Positions 9,214 to 16,862 of a stretch of 64,000 nt of DNA are shown here, in pieces. The position numbers and the translations under genes are program-made. Source of the stretch: Leucobacter sp. UT-8R-CII-1-4 (GTDB lineage Bacteria > Actinomycetota > Actinomycetes > Actinomycetales > Microbacteriaceae); the NCBI RefSeq assembly GCF_030010235.1, contig NZ_JASCRS010000002.1, forward strand, positions 248,001 to 312,000, written 5' to 3'. The first letter of the stretch is position 1, and each line of letters begins with the position of its first letter. The notes below the pieces were generated by a model. That model searched no databases, was not told the origin of the DNA, and saw only the letters and a program-made list of their open reading frames with translations.

Positions 9214-9240
9214 ATTCTACGCGCAATCTGAGAATTGCGC
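9214..9240 (-). promoter_or_regulatory. Promoter and palindromic operator of the RES/Xre operon
   Basis: The -10 box TAGAAT (9214-9219) is 6 nt from the antitoxin ATG (leaderless pattern). Immediately upstream is an inverted repeat with 7-bp arms GCGCAAT/ATTGCGC around 6 nt (9221-9240), placed in the promoter spacer where an Xre-type antitoxin could block transcription. Confidence 0.55.
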
Positions 9241-9288
9241 AGCGGTGGATCGCCCGCGCTTACCCAAGTCAGAGCTTAGGCGCAGGGC

Positions 9289-10608
9289 TTAGGCGCGGCG
9301 TTGCAAAAGCACGGCGACTTCAAGGTGCGAAGTATGCGGGAACATATCGAAAACGCGCCCCTCGCGAACCACATAAGAAGGCATTACGGCCAGATCACGG
9401 GCAAGGCTTTCCGGATTGCAACTTGAGTACACCACGGTCGCGATCCCGCTGGTTTCGATCCAGCTCGCAAGTTCGGCGCCGATCCCCCGACGCGGCGGGT
9501 TCACTACAAGCATCTCTGGGAGCGAACCAGGCTGGGCCGAAAGCGCATATTCCGTGGCGTCGGCTGCAACAAATTTGGCATTCAGCCCCGCGTCACGGGC
9601 CGAACGTTTCGCAGAGTCAATTGCCGCCTCGCTCAACTCAACGCCGAGTACGCGCACCCCGTTAGCGCTCTTCTCCGAAGGCTGTGCGGCGAAAGCCTTG
9701 TCACTCATTGCCGCAGCGCAGTGCAGCGCGAATCCGCCGACACCGCAGTAGAGATCCCACAGGGAGCTCGGCTGAATGTCTGCGGCCCACGCTGAAACCT
9801 GCGAATACAGCTCGCGGGCTACCGCTGTGTTTGTCTGAAAGAAACTCTGCGGCATGAGGTGCAGCGTGAGCGGCTGAGATTCGAAGCCCAAGCGCATCGG
9901 CAGTGATGAGCCGAGCAGCATTTCTTCGCGCTCACCCTCAAGCACCGCCTTGTGCTCCGGCAATAGATTGACCGAGATCACGGCAGCGCTCGGCACGGCC
10001 GCACGCAAACGCGACAGCGCGGCACGGATCACGCCGAGTGCGTGCTCAGTGCGAACCACAAAACGCACCATGAGCGAGCTCACACCATCGACTTCTGGTG
10101 CCACCGTAATGTGCACGAATTTCAGTTCGCCGCGTCGGGCGGGTACGTCGTAGGGTTCGAGCCCAGTCGACTCAAGAAAATCAGCGATCGCGGGGATTAC
10201 TTCAGCAATCTCGGGGGCCTGAATGGCACACTCACGGAGATCAATGCCCTGGCGATCTGGCCCCAGAATGCCGAGGGTCACTTCACTCGCCGATCCACCG
10301 ACCACAAGCTTTACGCGGTTGCGAAAAGCGCGGTCGCCACCGGTGAAAGCAGGCAGCCATTTCGGCACCTGCGGCAGCAGCTCACGGCAATACTCGGTTT
10401 TGTCGTGCAACTGGGTCGAATATGGCGTTTCGATGAGCGTGCATGAGCGGCAGCGGTTTGCTTCGAAGTAGTGACAGCGCAAACGCGCCCCCACCCCGGG
10501 CAAATCCGCGCCAGCCGCAGGCACGACCGCGCCCGAGGAGCCAGAGCTTGGCAACGCCGCAGCAGACGCCGCACCGCCAAAGAGGGACGAATTTTCGCGA
10601 ACAGCCAT
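9289..10608 (-). CDS. rlmC: 23S rRNA (uracil-C5)-methyltransferase, RlmC/RlmD family
   Basis: Protein of 439 aa that methylates C5 of a 23S rRNA uridine with S-adenosylmethionine. Four cysteines for a [4Fe-4S] cluster are visible (C45, C53, C56, C127). The SAM-binding segment is LWDLYCGVGGFALH, followed by VNPPRRG and the catalytic cysteine motif SSCNP near residue 405. Length and lack of a TRAM domain favour RlmC (U747) over RlmD, though family paralogues are hard to separate by eye. The first 40 residues are Ala/Ser/Gly-rich and probably a non-conserved extension. It starts 8 bp after the ferritin-like gene and is probably co-transcribed with it. Confidence 0.85.
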   Translation of the reverse strand: MAVRENSSLFGGAASAAALPSSGSSGAVVPAAGADLPGVGARLRCHYFEANRCRSCTLIETPYSTQLHDKTEYCRELLPQVPKWLPAFTGGDRAFRNRVKLVVGGSASEVTLGILGPDRQGIDLRECAIQAPEIAEVIPAIADFLESTGLEPYDVPARRGELKFVHITVAPEVDGVSSLMVRFVVRTEHALGVIRAALSRLRAAVPSAAVISVNLLPEHKAVLEGEREEMLLGSSLPMRLGFESQPLTLHLMPQSFFQTNTAVARELYSQVSAWAADIQPSSLWDLYCGVGGFALHCAAAMSDKAFAAQPSEKSANGVRVLGVELSEAAIDSAKRSARDAGLNAKFVAADATEYALSAQPGSLPEMLVVNPPRRGIGAELASWIETSGIATVVYSSCNPESLARDLAVMPSYVVREGRVFDMFPHTSHLEVAVLLQRRA

Positions 10609-10616
10609 GTTGCGAA

Positions 10617-11336
10617 CTACGCGGTAAGTCCGAGATCATCCATTCGGCGCGAATGATCAGCGATCAGCTCAGTGAAGATCGGCTCAACGTGGCTGGCGAC
10701 AAACGTGCGCCCCTCGCTCAGCGACAGCACCTCGCGTGACACGAGCAGAGTGTCACCAACGAGCCTGCGCCCCCAGAGGGCGAGACGGTTAGCGAGCTGC
10801 GGATCCACCGCAATCTCGTTCGCAAGCAGCCTGTTCAGATCATCGCGACTCGAATTATCGACCAGAATCTCGATCGCTTCGGTTCGAAAGTTGTCGTCAA
10901 TGCCGCGAGCAAGAGCAGCGAAGAAGCCGTCAAAGAGACCACCGACCAGGTAGATCGAAAGCACGTGCTGGTGCCAATCGGGCGTATCAATGCGCTCGAT
11001 ATAACGATCGATGACGGGAGTGTACGGTTCCATCACAAGATGTGGTTCGCGACCGCGACGACGCAGTTCCTCGCTTAAGCGCTGATGTTTTGCGAGTGTC
11101 ACACCGGCAGAGCGGGCGAGAACCTCTTTTGATTCGAGATCTGGCGCCCCGGCCACGGCACGTGCAGCGGCTTCGTAGAGCGAAAGCTGCAGGTAGGTAG
11201 TGAGACCAAGAAATGGCATGATTCCGGGCGCAAACTCAGATAGTTGCAGGCGCACCGCATCTTCGCCCGCCTCGCGCGAACCGAGTTTGCGCGTGGGCAT
11301 CTTCTCTTTGCGCAGCCGCTTGATCCACTCGAACAC
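10617..11336 (-). CDS. Ferritin-like fold protein (actinobacterial)
   Basis: All-helical protein of 239 aa of the actinobacterial ferritin-like family that commonly lies beside a DEAD-box helicase gene, as here. Helical segments with scattered Glu and His (for example SLYEAAARAVAGAPDLESKE and PDWHQHVLSIYLVGGLFDGF) fit a MiaE-like four-helix bundle. Whether a di-iron site is intact cannot be judged by eye. The start is GTG 11336, with TACACT 6 nt upstream, so the message is probably leaderless. It is followed at 8 bp by rlmC. Confidence 0.75.
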   Translation of the reverse strand: MFEWIKRLRKEKMPTRKLGSREAGEDAVRLQLSEFAPGIMPFLGLTTYLQLSLYEAAARAVAGAPDLESKEVLARSAGVTLAKHQRLSEELRRRGREPHLVMEPYTPVIDRYIERIDTPDWHQHVLSIYLVGGLFDGFFAALARGIDDNFRTEAIEILVDNSSRDDLNRLLANEIAVDPQLANRLALWGRRLVGDTLLVSREVLSLSEGRTFVASHVEPIFTELIADHSRRMDDLGLTA

Positions 11337-11342
11337 GTCGCC

Positions 11343-11348
11343 AGTGTA
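11343..11348 (-). promoter_or_regulatory. Putative leaderless -10 box, ferritin-like/rlmC operon
   Basis: TACACT on the minus strand, 6 nt before the GTG start at 11336. Confidence 0.45.
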
Positions 11349-11450
11349 CCCGCCTCGGGCCGCAACATCCGCATAGACTGTGTGGAGTGGCTAATCTATG
11401 AGCCGCAACACACCGTACATATACGTCGGAGCCAGTGGAGCGCCGGCGTG

Positions 11451-11490
11451 CTACGCCTGGGAGAGTCAGGGCGTAGTTACCCTCACTGAC
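11451..11490 (+). promoter_or_regulatory. Structured 5' leader of the DEAD-box helicase gene
   Basis: CTACGCC (11451-11457) pairs with GGCGTAG (11470-11476). A second pairing, GTCAG (11465-11469) with CTGAC (11486-11490), would compete sterically with the first and reach the SD region just before the GTG at 11501. This is a possible RNA switch seen by eye only. Confidence 0.3.
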
Positions 11491-11500
11491 AGGATTCCCC

Positions 11501-13039
11501 GTGACAACGTTCACCGAACTCGGCGTCGACCAGGACATGGTTGATGCCCTCGCAGCTCAGGGCATCGTTGATGCCTTCCCCATTCAAGAGCAGACCATTC
11601 CGCTTGCGATTGATGGCCAAGACATTATTGGTCAAGCAAAAACTGGTACCGGTAAGACCTTCGGATTTGGCCTGCCGCTGCTGCAGCGCATCGGCTCAAA
11701 TCCAGAGCCTGGCGTGCAGGCTCTCGTTGTGGTGCCGACTCGCGAGCTCGCTGTGCAGGTATTCGAAGATCTCGATCTTGCTGCCAGCGGCCGCGCCGTG
11801 CAGGTGACTGCCATCTACGGCGGCAAGGCCTACGAGGGCCAGATTGAGCAGCTGAAGGCCGGCGCTCAGGTGGTCGTTGGCACCCCTGGCCGTCTGCTCG
11901 ACCTTGCAGGTCAGCGTCTGCTTGACCTCAAGAATGTGCGCGAAATGGTGCTCGACGAGGCCGACAAAATGCTTGATCTTGGCTTCCTTGCAGACATCGA
12001 GAAGCTGTTTGCACAGACCCCTGAGAAGCGCCACACCATGCTTTTCTCGGCAACGATGCCCGGCACCATTGTTGCGCTGGCTCGTCGCTTCATGCGCAAC
12101 CCGATTCACATTCGCGCAACCGATCCCGACGAGGGCGCGATGCAGTCGAATATTGAGCACAATATTTACCGTGCTCACTCGCTCGACAAAGACGAGGTGA
12201 TTGGCCGAATTTTGCAGGCTGAGGGTCGCGGCAAGACTGTGATCTTTATGCGCACCAAGCGTGCCGCTGCGAAGCTCCAGGAAGAGCTGACCGACCGCGG
12301 CTTTTCTGCTGCGAGCGTGCACGGCGATCTGAACCAGGATCAGCGTGAGCGCGCTATGGCGGCTTTCAAGTCGGGCAAGAAAGAGATTCTGATTGCCACC
12401 GACGTTGCTGCTCGCGGTATCGATGTTGACGATGTCACTCACGTCATCAACCACACAGTGCCAGACGACGAGAAGACTTATCTGCACCGCGTTGGCCGTA
12501 CCGGGCGTGCAGGCCGCAGCGGCGTTGCAGTCACGTTTGTTGACTGGGAAGACATGCACAAGTGGGCGCTGATCAACAAAGCGCTTGAGTTTGGCATTCC
12601 CGAGCCGGTTGAGACGTACAGTTCGTCACCGCATCTTTACACTGACCTCAACATTCCAGAGGGCACCAAGGGTCGTCTGAAGGCGACTCCGGTAAAGGAG
12701 CGGGCACCTCGCGCAGAGGGCTCGCGCCGCAACAGCGAGGCGAAAGAGGGCGGCGAGGATCGCCCAGCGCGCACCCGCAACCGTCGCCGCACGCGCAGCG
12801 ACAATCCGCAGGGTCGCGGTCGCCATGAGGCTCACGGCCACGAGAGCCACGGCCATGATGCTGAGGGCAAGAGCGAGCCGGGTACCTCTAACGAGGTAGC
12901 AGCCGACGGCGCGCCACGTCGCCGTCGCCGTCGCGGTGGTCGCGGCCGCGGTCAGGGCAGTACTTCGAGTGAACAGTCGAGTGCTGGCACCGAGAGTGCA
13001 GCAGGCAACGACTCGGCAAGCGCAACTTCAGCCGAGTAA
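11501..13039 (+). CDS. DEAD-box ATP-dependent RNA helicase
   Basis: Protein of 512 aa with the full DEAD-box motif set: Q motif region (FPIQEQTIP), Walker A (AKTGTGKT, about residue 46), VLDEADKM (about 150), SAT, and HRVGRTGRAGR. Residues after about 390 form a basic, low-complexity tail rich in Arg, Gly and His (for example HEAHGHESHGHDAEGK and a run of Arg), as in RhlE/CsdA-like helicases, where the tail binds RNA. It likely unwinds rRNA or mRNA structures, for example in the cold. The start is GTG 11501 with AGGA 6 nt upstream. A structured leader precedes it and a strong terminator follows. Confidence 0.93.
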   Translation: MTTFTELGVDQDMVDALAAQGIVDAFPIQEQTIPLAIDGQDIIGQAKTGTGKTFGFGLPLLQRIGSNPEPGVQALVVVPTRELAVQVFEDLDLAASGRAVQVTAIYGGKAYEGQIEQLKAGAQVVVGTPGRLLDLAGQRLLDLKNVREMVLDEADKMLDLGFLADIEKLFAQTPEKRHTMLFSATMPGTIVALARRFMRNPIHIRATDPDEGAMQSNIEHNIYRAHSLDKDEVIGRILQAEGRGKTVIFMRTKRAAAKLQEELTDRGFSAASVHGDLNQDQRERAMAAFKSGKKEILIATDVAARGIDVDDVTHVINHTVPDDEKTYLHRVGRTGRAGRSGVAVTFVDWEDMHKWALINKALEFGIPEPVETYSSSPHLYTDLNIPEGTKGRLKATPVKERAPRAEGSRRNSEAKEGGEDRPARTRNRRRTRSDNPQGRGRHEAHGHESHGHDAEGKSEPGTSNEVAADGAPRRRRRRGGRGRGQGSTSSEQSSAGTESAAGNDSASATSAE

Positions 13040-13050
13040 CACTTCTGTGT

Positions 13051-13092
13051 GAAAGCGTGTCTGTCCAGTTTGGGCAGACACGCTTTCTTTTT
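13051..13092 (+). terminator. Strong Rho-independent terminator
   Basis: Perfect 13-bp stem (13051-13063 with 13075-13087), followed by a T run. It ends the helicase transcript upstream of the convergent ychJ-like gene. Confidence 0.92.
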
Positions 13093-13159
13093 GTCGAGCG
13101 TTGGTGTTGGGTACGCGAAGAGCACAGCAGGTAGGACTGCCGGCTCGTTTACCAACTAT

Positions 13160-13549
13160 TCAGTCGAGCTCGTCGAGGTAAAACCAGTGTCCGTTTTCAC
13201 GTACAAATCGGCTTCGCTCGTACTGCTCGATGCGGCCTTCCGGGCTGCGCGCAATCGCGGTGAAGGTCACTCGCCCGGCGTCATCGAAGGGGCCACCGGC
13301 CTCGGTCGACTCGATGATTAGTCGCTGCCAGCGAATCTCTGGGTCTGTCTCAAAATCGTTTGGTCTGGTGCTTGGGTGCCAGCTGCGAAGCAGGTAATCA
13401 TCGTTGCCGAGCGCGAAGGCGCTGTATCGCGAACGCATCAAGCGTTCAGCCGTCGGCGCTGGCTCGCCGGCATGCAGTGGGCCGCAGCATTCACCGTAGC
13501 TCACTCCCCTGCCGCACGGGCACGGCTGATCAGCAGCAAGCTCACTCAT
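13160..13549 (-). CDS. YchJ family protein with SEC-C-like zinc motif
   Basis: Protein of 129 aa. The N-terminus CPCGRGVSYGECCGPLHAG is a SEC-C-type metal-binding motif, followed by a YchJ (UPF0225) domain with RSRYSAFALG and YLLRSWHPSTRP. The role of the family is unclear. ATG 13549 overlaps the stop of the PHP gene as ATGA, so the two are coupled. A longer frame upstream would run into the PHP gene. Confidence 0.88.
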   Translation of the reverse strand: MSELAADQPCPCGRGVSYGECCGPLHAGEPAPTAERLMRSRYSAFALGNDDYLLRSWHPSTRPNDFETDPEIRWQRLIIESTEAGGPFDDAGRVTFTAIARSPEGRIEQYERSRFVRENGHWFYLDELD

Positions 13550-14382
13550 CGTGGCACCGCCACGAGTGAGCGTATTGTTTCCCAGGTTTCTTGGCTGCTC
13601 GTGCACTCACCCAGACGATTGGCTTTGCCCGCTCCGTGGTAGTCGCTCGCCCCGGTCACGTGCAGACCAAAACCTGTGGCGGCTTCGGCAAGGCCAGGCA
13701 TCCATTCTGCTCGGTTTTCGGGGTGATTCAGCTCGATTCCCCAGAGCCCCGCCGAAACGAATGCTGCGAGCGCTGAGTGATCAACTGGCCTGGTCATTCG
13801 ACCTGCTGCGGGATGGGCCAGCACGGCCACTCCCCCCGCGGCCCGCACCATTCGAATAGCGTCGACCGTCTCAATCGCGTAGGTGGGCACGTAGTAAGGC
13901 GATCGCGGGTGCAGTACCTCGGTAAACGCCTGTCCTCGATCGGCGTAGTATCCGGCTTCGACGAGCGCATCGGCGATGTGGGGCCGCCCGAGCGTGCGAT
14001 CCTCGCCGCCAGAAATAATCGTCTGCCAGTCAATGTCGAAGTCTGCAGCAAGTCGCCTCACCATTTCGCGGGCGCGACCATGTCGCGACTCTCGCACGCG
14101 CTCAAGTGCCACGTTGAGCTCTCGTGAATCAGGCTCAATGCCGTATGCCAGCAGGTGCGTCGAACGGTAGTCGTGTTTTGTTGTCACTTCCATGCCTGGC
14201 AAGAACTCGATCCCGAGCTTGGCCGAAGTGCTGCGTGCCTCGTGCCATCCCTCGACGGTGTCGTGATCGGTGAGCGCGAATCCGGCAAGACCAATCGAGG
14301 CAGCCTCGATCGCAATCTCTGCGGGGGTCGTCGTGCCGTCGCTGCGCGTTGAGTGCGTGTGCAGGTCGTAGCGGGCTGTCAT
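13546..14382 (-). CDS. PHP-domain phosphoesterase
   Basis: Protein of 278 aa with the PHP metal motifs DLHTHSTRSDGT (motif I), LTDHDTVEGW (motif II), AHPAAG (motif III) and ASDYHG (motif IV). It is related to YciV/RNase AM, a 5'-nucleotidase/exonuclease acting on short RNAs and 3',5'-bisphosphates. It acts in the cytosol with two or three divalent metals. TAACAT lies 6 nt before the ATG (leaderless). It is the first gene of a two-gene operon with the YchJ protein. Confidence 0.88.
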   Translation of the reverse strand: MTARYDLHTHSTRSDGTTTPAEIAIEAASIGLAGFALTDHDTVEGWHEARSTSAKLGIEFLPGMEVTTKHDYRSTHLLAYGIEPDSRELNVALERVRESRHGRAREMVRRLAADFDIDWQTIISGGEDRTLGRPHIADALVEAGYYADRGQAFTEVLHPRSPYYVPTYAIETVDAIRMVRAAGGVAVLAHPAAGRMTRPVDHSALAAFVSAGLWGIELNHPENRAEWMPGLAEAATGFGLHVTGASDYHGAGKANRLGECTSSQETWETIRSLVAVPR

Positions 14383-14388
14383 AGTGCC

Positions 14389-14394
14389 ATGTTA
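14389..14394 (-). promoter_or_regulatory. Putative leaderless -10 box, PHP-ychJ operon
   Basis: TAACAT on the minus strand, 6 nt before the ATG at 14382. Confidence 0.45.
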
Positions 14395-14429
14395 GACCCG
14401 GGTAAGCTCCAAGACTCAGTCAGAGGTGC

Positions 14430-14435
14430 GAGAAT
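14430..14435 (+). promoter_or_regulatory. Putative leaderless -10 box, aminopeptidase P gene
   Basis: GAGAAT, one mismatch from TAGAAT, 6 nt before the ATG at 14442. No SD is present. Confidence 0.3.
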
Positions 14436-14441
14436 GACTGT

Positions 14442-15869
14442 ATGAGTGAGACGAAGACCCCTGATCACAGTGCCTCGGCAAGCCACGAGGCCGAAATCGA
14501 CAACAGCAACCGCAGCACCACCCCGCAGACGGACAAGTTTTTGAACTACATCATGTCGGGCTGGGGCGAAGCCGATCAGAGCTTGCCTGCGGAACGAAAG
14601 GTTGCGAGTTTCGCCGCGCAGCGACGTCAGGCCCTCGGCGCACAGTTTGTGGGCCAGCGCCTCGTGATTCAGGCGGGTGCGATGAAGCAGCGCTCAAACG
14701 ACACGTTCTATCAGTTCCGCGCGCACAGCGCGTTTTCGCACCTCACCGGTTGGGGCAGCGAAAGCGAGCCGGGCGCGATTCTGGTGCTTGACCCGGTTTC
14801 AGAGGGCGCTGGATCGGCGAGCACTCACGAGGCGACGATCTATTTCCGCGAGCGGGCCGGGCGCGACAGTGAAGAGTTTTTCGCCAACCCTGAGATTGGT
14901 GAGTTCTGGATCGGGCCGCGCCCTTCGCTCGCCCAGGTCGCTGCAGACCTTGGCGTGCGGACTGCGCACCTGGCAGACTTTGCACCGCAGGCCGACGATC
15001 TGACACTCGAAGACAGCGAGCTGGCTCGCGTGACTTCAGAGCTGCGTCTGGTGAAAGACAGCTACGAGCTTGAAGAGATGCAGGCGGCAGTTGATGCGAC
15101 CGCGCGTGGCTTCGATGAAGTGCTGGCCGGTCTTGACCGCGCAGTTGCAGAGCCTCGCGGCGAGCGCGTGGTTGAGGGTGTCTTCAATATGCGGGCCCGC
15201 CTTGACGGCAACACGGTTGGCTATGAGACTATTGCGGCAGCGGGCCACCATGCGTGCACACTGCACTGGATCGAAAACAATGGTGTTGTGCGCGAGGGCG
15301 ATCTCATGCTGCTTGATGCTGGCGTTGAGATGGACAGTCTGTACACGGCAGACATTACCCGCACTATTCCGATTAGTGGCAGTTTCTCCGAGGTACAGCG
15401 CCGGGTGTATGAGGCTGTGCTTGAGGCCGCCGACGCTGCTCGCGCGATTGTGCGCCCAGGTATTCGTTTCGGTGATGTGCACGATGCCGCGATGGTGGTT
15501 ATTGAGCGTAAGACCCGCGAGTGGGGTTTGCTGCCTGAGGTTGATGGTGGCGACGATACGCCGTATCACCGCCGCTACATGGTGCACGGCACGAGTCACC
15601 ATCTCGGCCTTGATGTGCATGATTGCGCGCAGGCTCGCCGGGAGCTGTATCTTGATGGCAAGCTCGAGGAGGGCATGGTGTTCACAATCGAGCCTGGTCT
15701 GTACTTCCAGCCTGACGATCTGACCGTGCCAGCTGAGTACCGTGGAATCGGTGTGCGCATTGAGGACGACATTGTCGTGACGGCCGATGGTTGTGTAAAT
15801 CTTTCTGCTGACATTCCGCGTGATGCCGATGCCGTTGAGGCTTGGGTCAAGGAGATGCGCGGCCGCTAG
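14442..15869 (+). CDS. pepP: Aminopeptidase P family metallopeptidase (Xaa-Pro aminopeptidase)
   Basis: Protein of 475 aa (M24B family). An N-terminal aminopeptidase-P domain (about residues 50-200) is followed by a pita-bread catalytic domain. Metal ligands are visible: LLDAGVEMDSLYTADITRT (two Asp), HGTSHHLGLDVHD (His), FTIEPGLYF (Glu) and GVRIEDDIVVT (Glu). It releases N-terminal residues before proline, using Mn2+ or similar, in peptide turnover. The first 35 residues are polar and non-conserved. The gene is monocistronic, with a terminator after it. Confidence 0.92.
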   Translation: MSETKTPDHSASASHEAEIDNSNRSTTPQTDKFLNYIMSGWGEADQSLPAERKVASFAAQRRQALGAQFVGQRLVIQAGAMKQRSNDTFYQFRAHSAFSHLTGWGSESEPGAILVLDPVSEGAGSASTHEATIYFRERAGRDSEEFFANPEIGEFWIGPRPSLAQVAADLGVRTAHLADFAPQADDLTLEDSELARVTSELRLVKDSYELEEMQAAVDATARGFDEVLAGLDRAVAEPRGERVVEGVFNMRARLDGNTVGYETIAAAGHHACTLHWIENNGVVREGDLMLLDAGVEMDSLYTADITRTIPISGSFSEVQRRVYEAVLEAADAARAIVRPGIRFGDVHDAAMVVIERKTREWGLLPEVDGGDDTPYHRRYMVHGTSHHLGLDVHDCAQARRELYLDGKLEEGMVFTIEPGLYFQPDDLTVPAEYRGIGVRIEDDIVVTADGCVNLSADIPRDADAVEAWVKEMRGR

Positions 15870-15886
15870 TCGCTCTCCCGACGCAT

Positions 15887-15926
15887 AATGCCCGCCCCGT
15901 AGTCGTGTACGGGGCGGGCATTCTTG
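15887..15926 (+). terminator. Bidirectional terminator
   Basis: 15-bp stem AATGCCCGCCCCGTA (15887-15901) pairs with its complement at 15908-15922, lying between the convergent pepP and small coiled-coil genes. Confidence 0.85.
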
Positions 15927-15944
15927 TCTATAGGAGTTGATGCT

Positions 15945-16142
15945 TTAGTCGTCGCGAAGGTGGTCCTTGGCTTCGTTGCGTGCTTTTGTGGCGTCGCGCT
16001 CGGCCTCGGCTTTCTTCACGTTCGCTTCGGCCTTGACCTCTTCGACCTTGTCCTTTGCGCGATCTACCTGGTCTTCTACTGCTCGGCTCACTTTTTTCGC
16101 GGCTGCCTCAGCAGTTTCTTTCGCATCGTCGAGAATACCCAT
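15945..16142 (-). CDS. Small charged helical protein (CsbD/LEA-like)
   Basis: Protein of 65 aa, rich in Ala, Lys, Glu and Asp, with no hydrophobic segment. It reads MGILDDAKETAEAAAKKVSR followed by repeats of Lys/Glu-rich 11-mers, so it should form one long amphipathic helix like LEA or CsbD-type stress proteins. The start at 16142 is set by the strong SD AAAGGAG, 6 nt upstream; the frame is open further up without reason to use it. Its position next to a general-stress membrane protein supports a stress role, but this is inference. Confidence 0.75.
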   Translation of the reverse strand: MGILDDAKETAEAAAKKVSRAVEDQVDRAKDKVEEVKAEANVKKAEAERDATKARNEAKDHLRDD

Positions 16143-16253
16143 GGTTTCTCCTTTCATCGTGGGCCTACAGTTACCCACAGGTGTGCGAGCGAGGTCAAGG
16201 AATTTCACCAGCTGTTCAGAGAACTCTCACTAGTTTTCAAGCCAAGAGCAGCA

Positions 16254-16301
16254 GAAAGAAAAACGCCCCCGATGGCACTACTGCACAGTGCAATCGGGGG
16301 C
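16254..16301 (-). terminator. Terminator of the stress-protein gene
   Basis: On the minus strand a stem CGCCCCCGATTGCAC (16287-16301) pairs with GTGCCATCGGGGGCG (16264-16278), one mismatch, followed by a T run. Confidence 0.8.
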
Positions 16302-16330
16302 GAATCGAGCAACCCGTGGGTTACCGGGGG

Positions 16331-16825
16331 CTACTCAGGCTGAGAAAGAATACGCCTTGCTTCATGAACAAGGGTCTCGTTTGTGATCAGGTCGTATCGC
16401 GCGGCCACAAACTGCATCACCGAAGAAAAATCACGACGCTGACGATTCATCGAGTAAGACAGCACACCGAAAAGCATGCCGAAGCCAGCACCGATCACGA
16501 TTGCTGAAATAAACAGCCCCGCGATGCCCTCGTTCTCAGGCTGGAACAAAAACAGCAGCAGCCCCAAAAAGAGACCCAGGTACGCGCCAGAAAGCGCACC
16601 CATCAGAGCTACCCGGGCGTAGCTCAGCTTGCCAGTTACTCGTTCAACGCTGCGCATATCGTTGCCGAGGATCGACACAGCGCTCACCGGAAAGTTTGCT
16701 CTGGCGAGGCGATCCACCGCCTGCTTTGCATCAATGTAATGGTCGTAGGTCGAAATGACCTCGCCTTTTGGTAGCTCAGGCATCTGCGGCATGCGACGCG
16801 TTGGCATTGGGTTGCTGTTACTCAT
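16331..16825 (-). CDS. General stress protein 17M-like membrane protein
   Basis: Protein of 164 aa. Residues about 25-60 match the YflT/GsiB-type stress domain start (VISTYDHYIDAKQAVDRLAR followed by FPVSAVSILGNDMR). Two membrane helices follow (about 70-95 and 100-125), separated by QPENEGIAG. The protein sits in the membrane with a cytosolic N-terminal domain. The start ATG 16825 is preceded at 6 nt by CAGAAT, so it may be leaderless. It is divergent from the MgtE-like gene with only 37 bp between starts. Confidence 0.78.
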   Translation of the reverse strand: MSNSNPMPTRRMPQMPELPKGEVISTYDHYIDAKQAVDRLARANFPVSAVSILGNDMRSVERVTGKLSYARVALMGALSGAYLGLFLGLLLFLFQPENEGIAGLFISAIVIGAGFGMLFGVLSYSMNRQRRDFSSVMQFVAARYDLITNETLVHEARRILSQPE

Positions 16826-16831
16826 ACATCG

Positions 16832-16856
16832 ATTCTGCCACTCTTCCCGCTAATCT
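16832..16856. promoter_or_regulatory. Compact divergent promoter region, both sides leaderless
   Basis: On the plus strand TAATCT (16851-16856) lies 6 nt before the GTG at 16863. On the minus strand CAGAAT (16832-16837) lies 6 nt before the ATG at 16825. The two -10 boxes are 13 bp apart, so the -35 regions overlap the opposite promoter. Confidence 0.45.
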
Positions 16857-16862
16857 TGTGGT

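Noticed and set aside
11696-12559. 287-codon minus-strand frame inside the DEAD-box helicase gene
   Set aside because: Antisense shadow of a gene with the full helicase motif set; no domain and no start signal.
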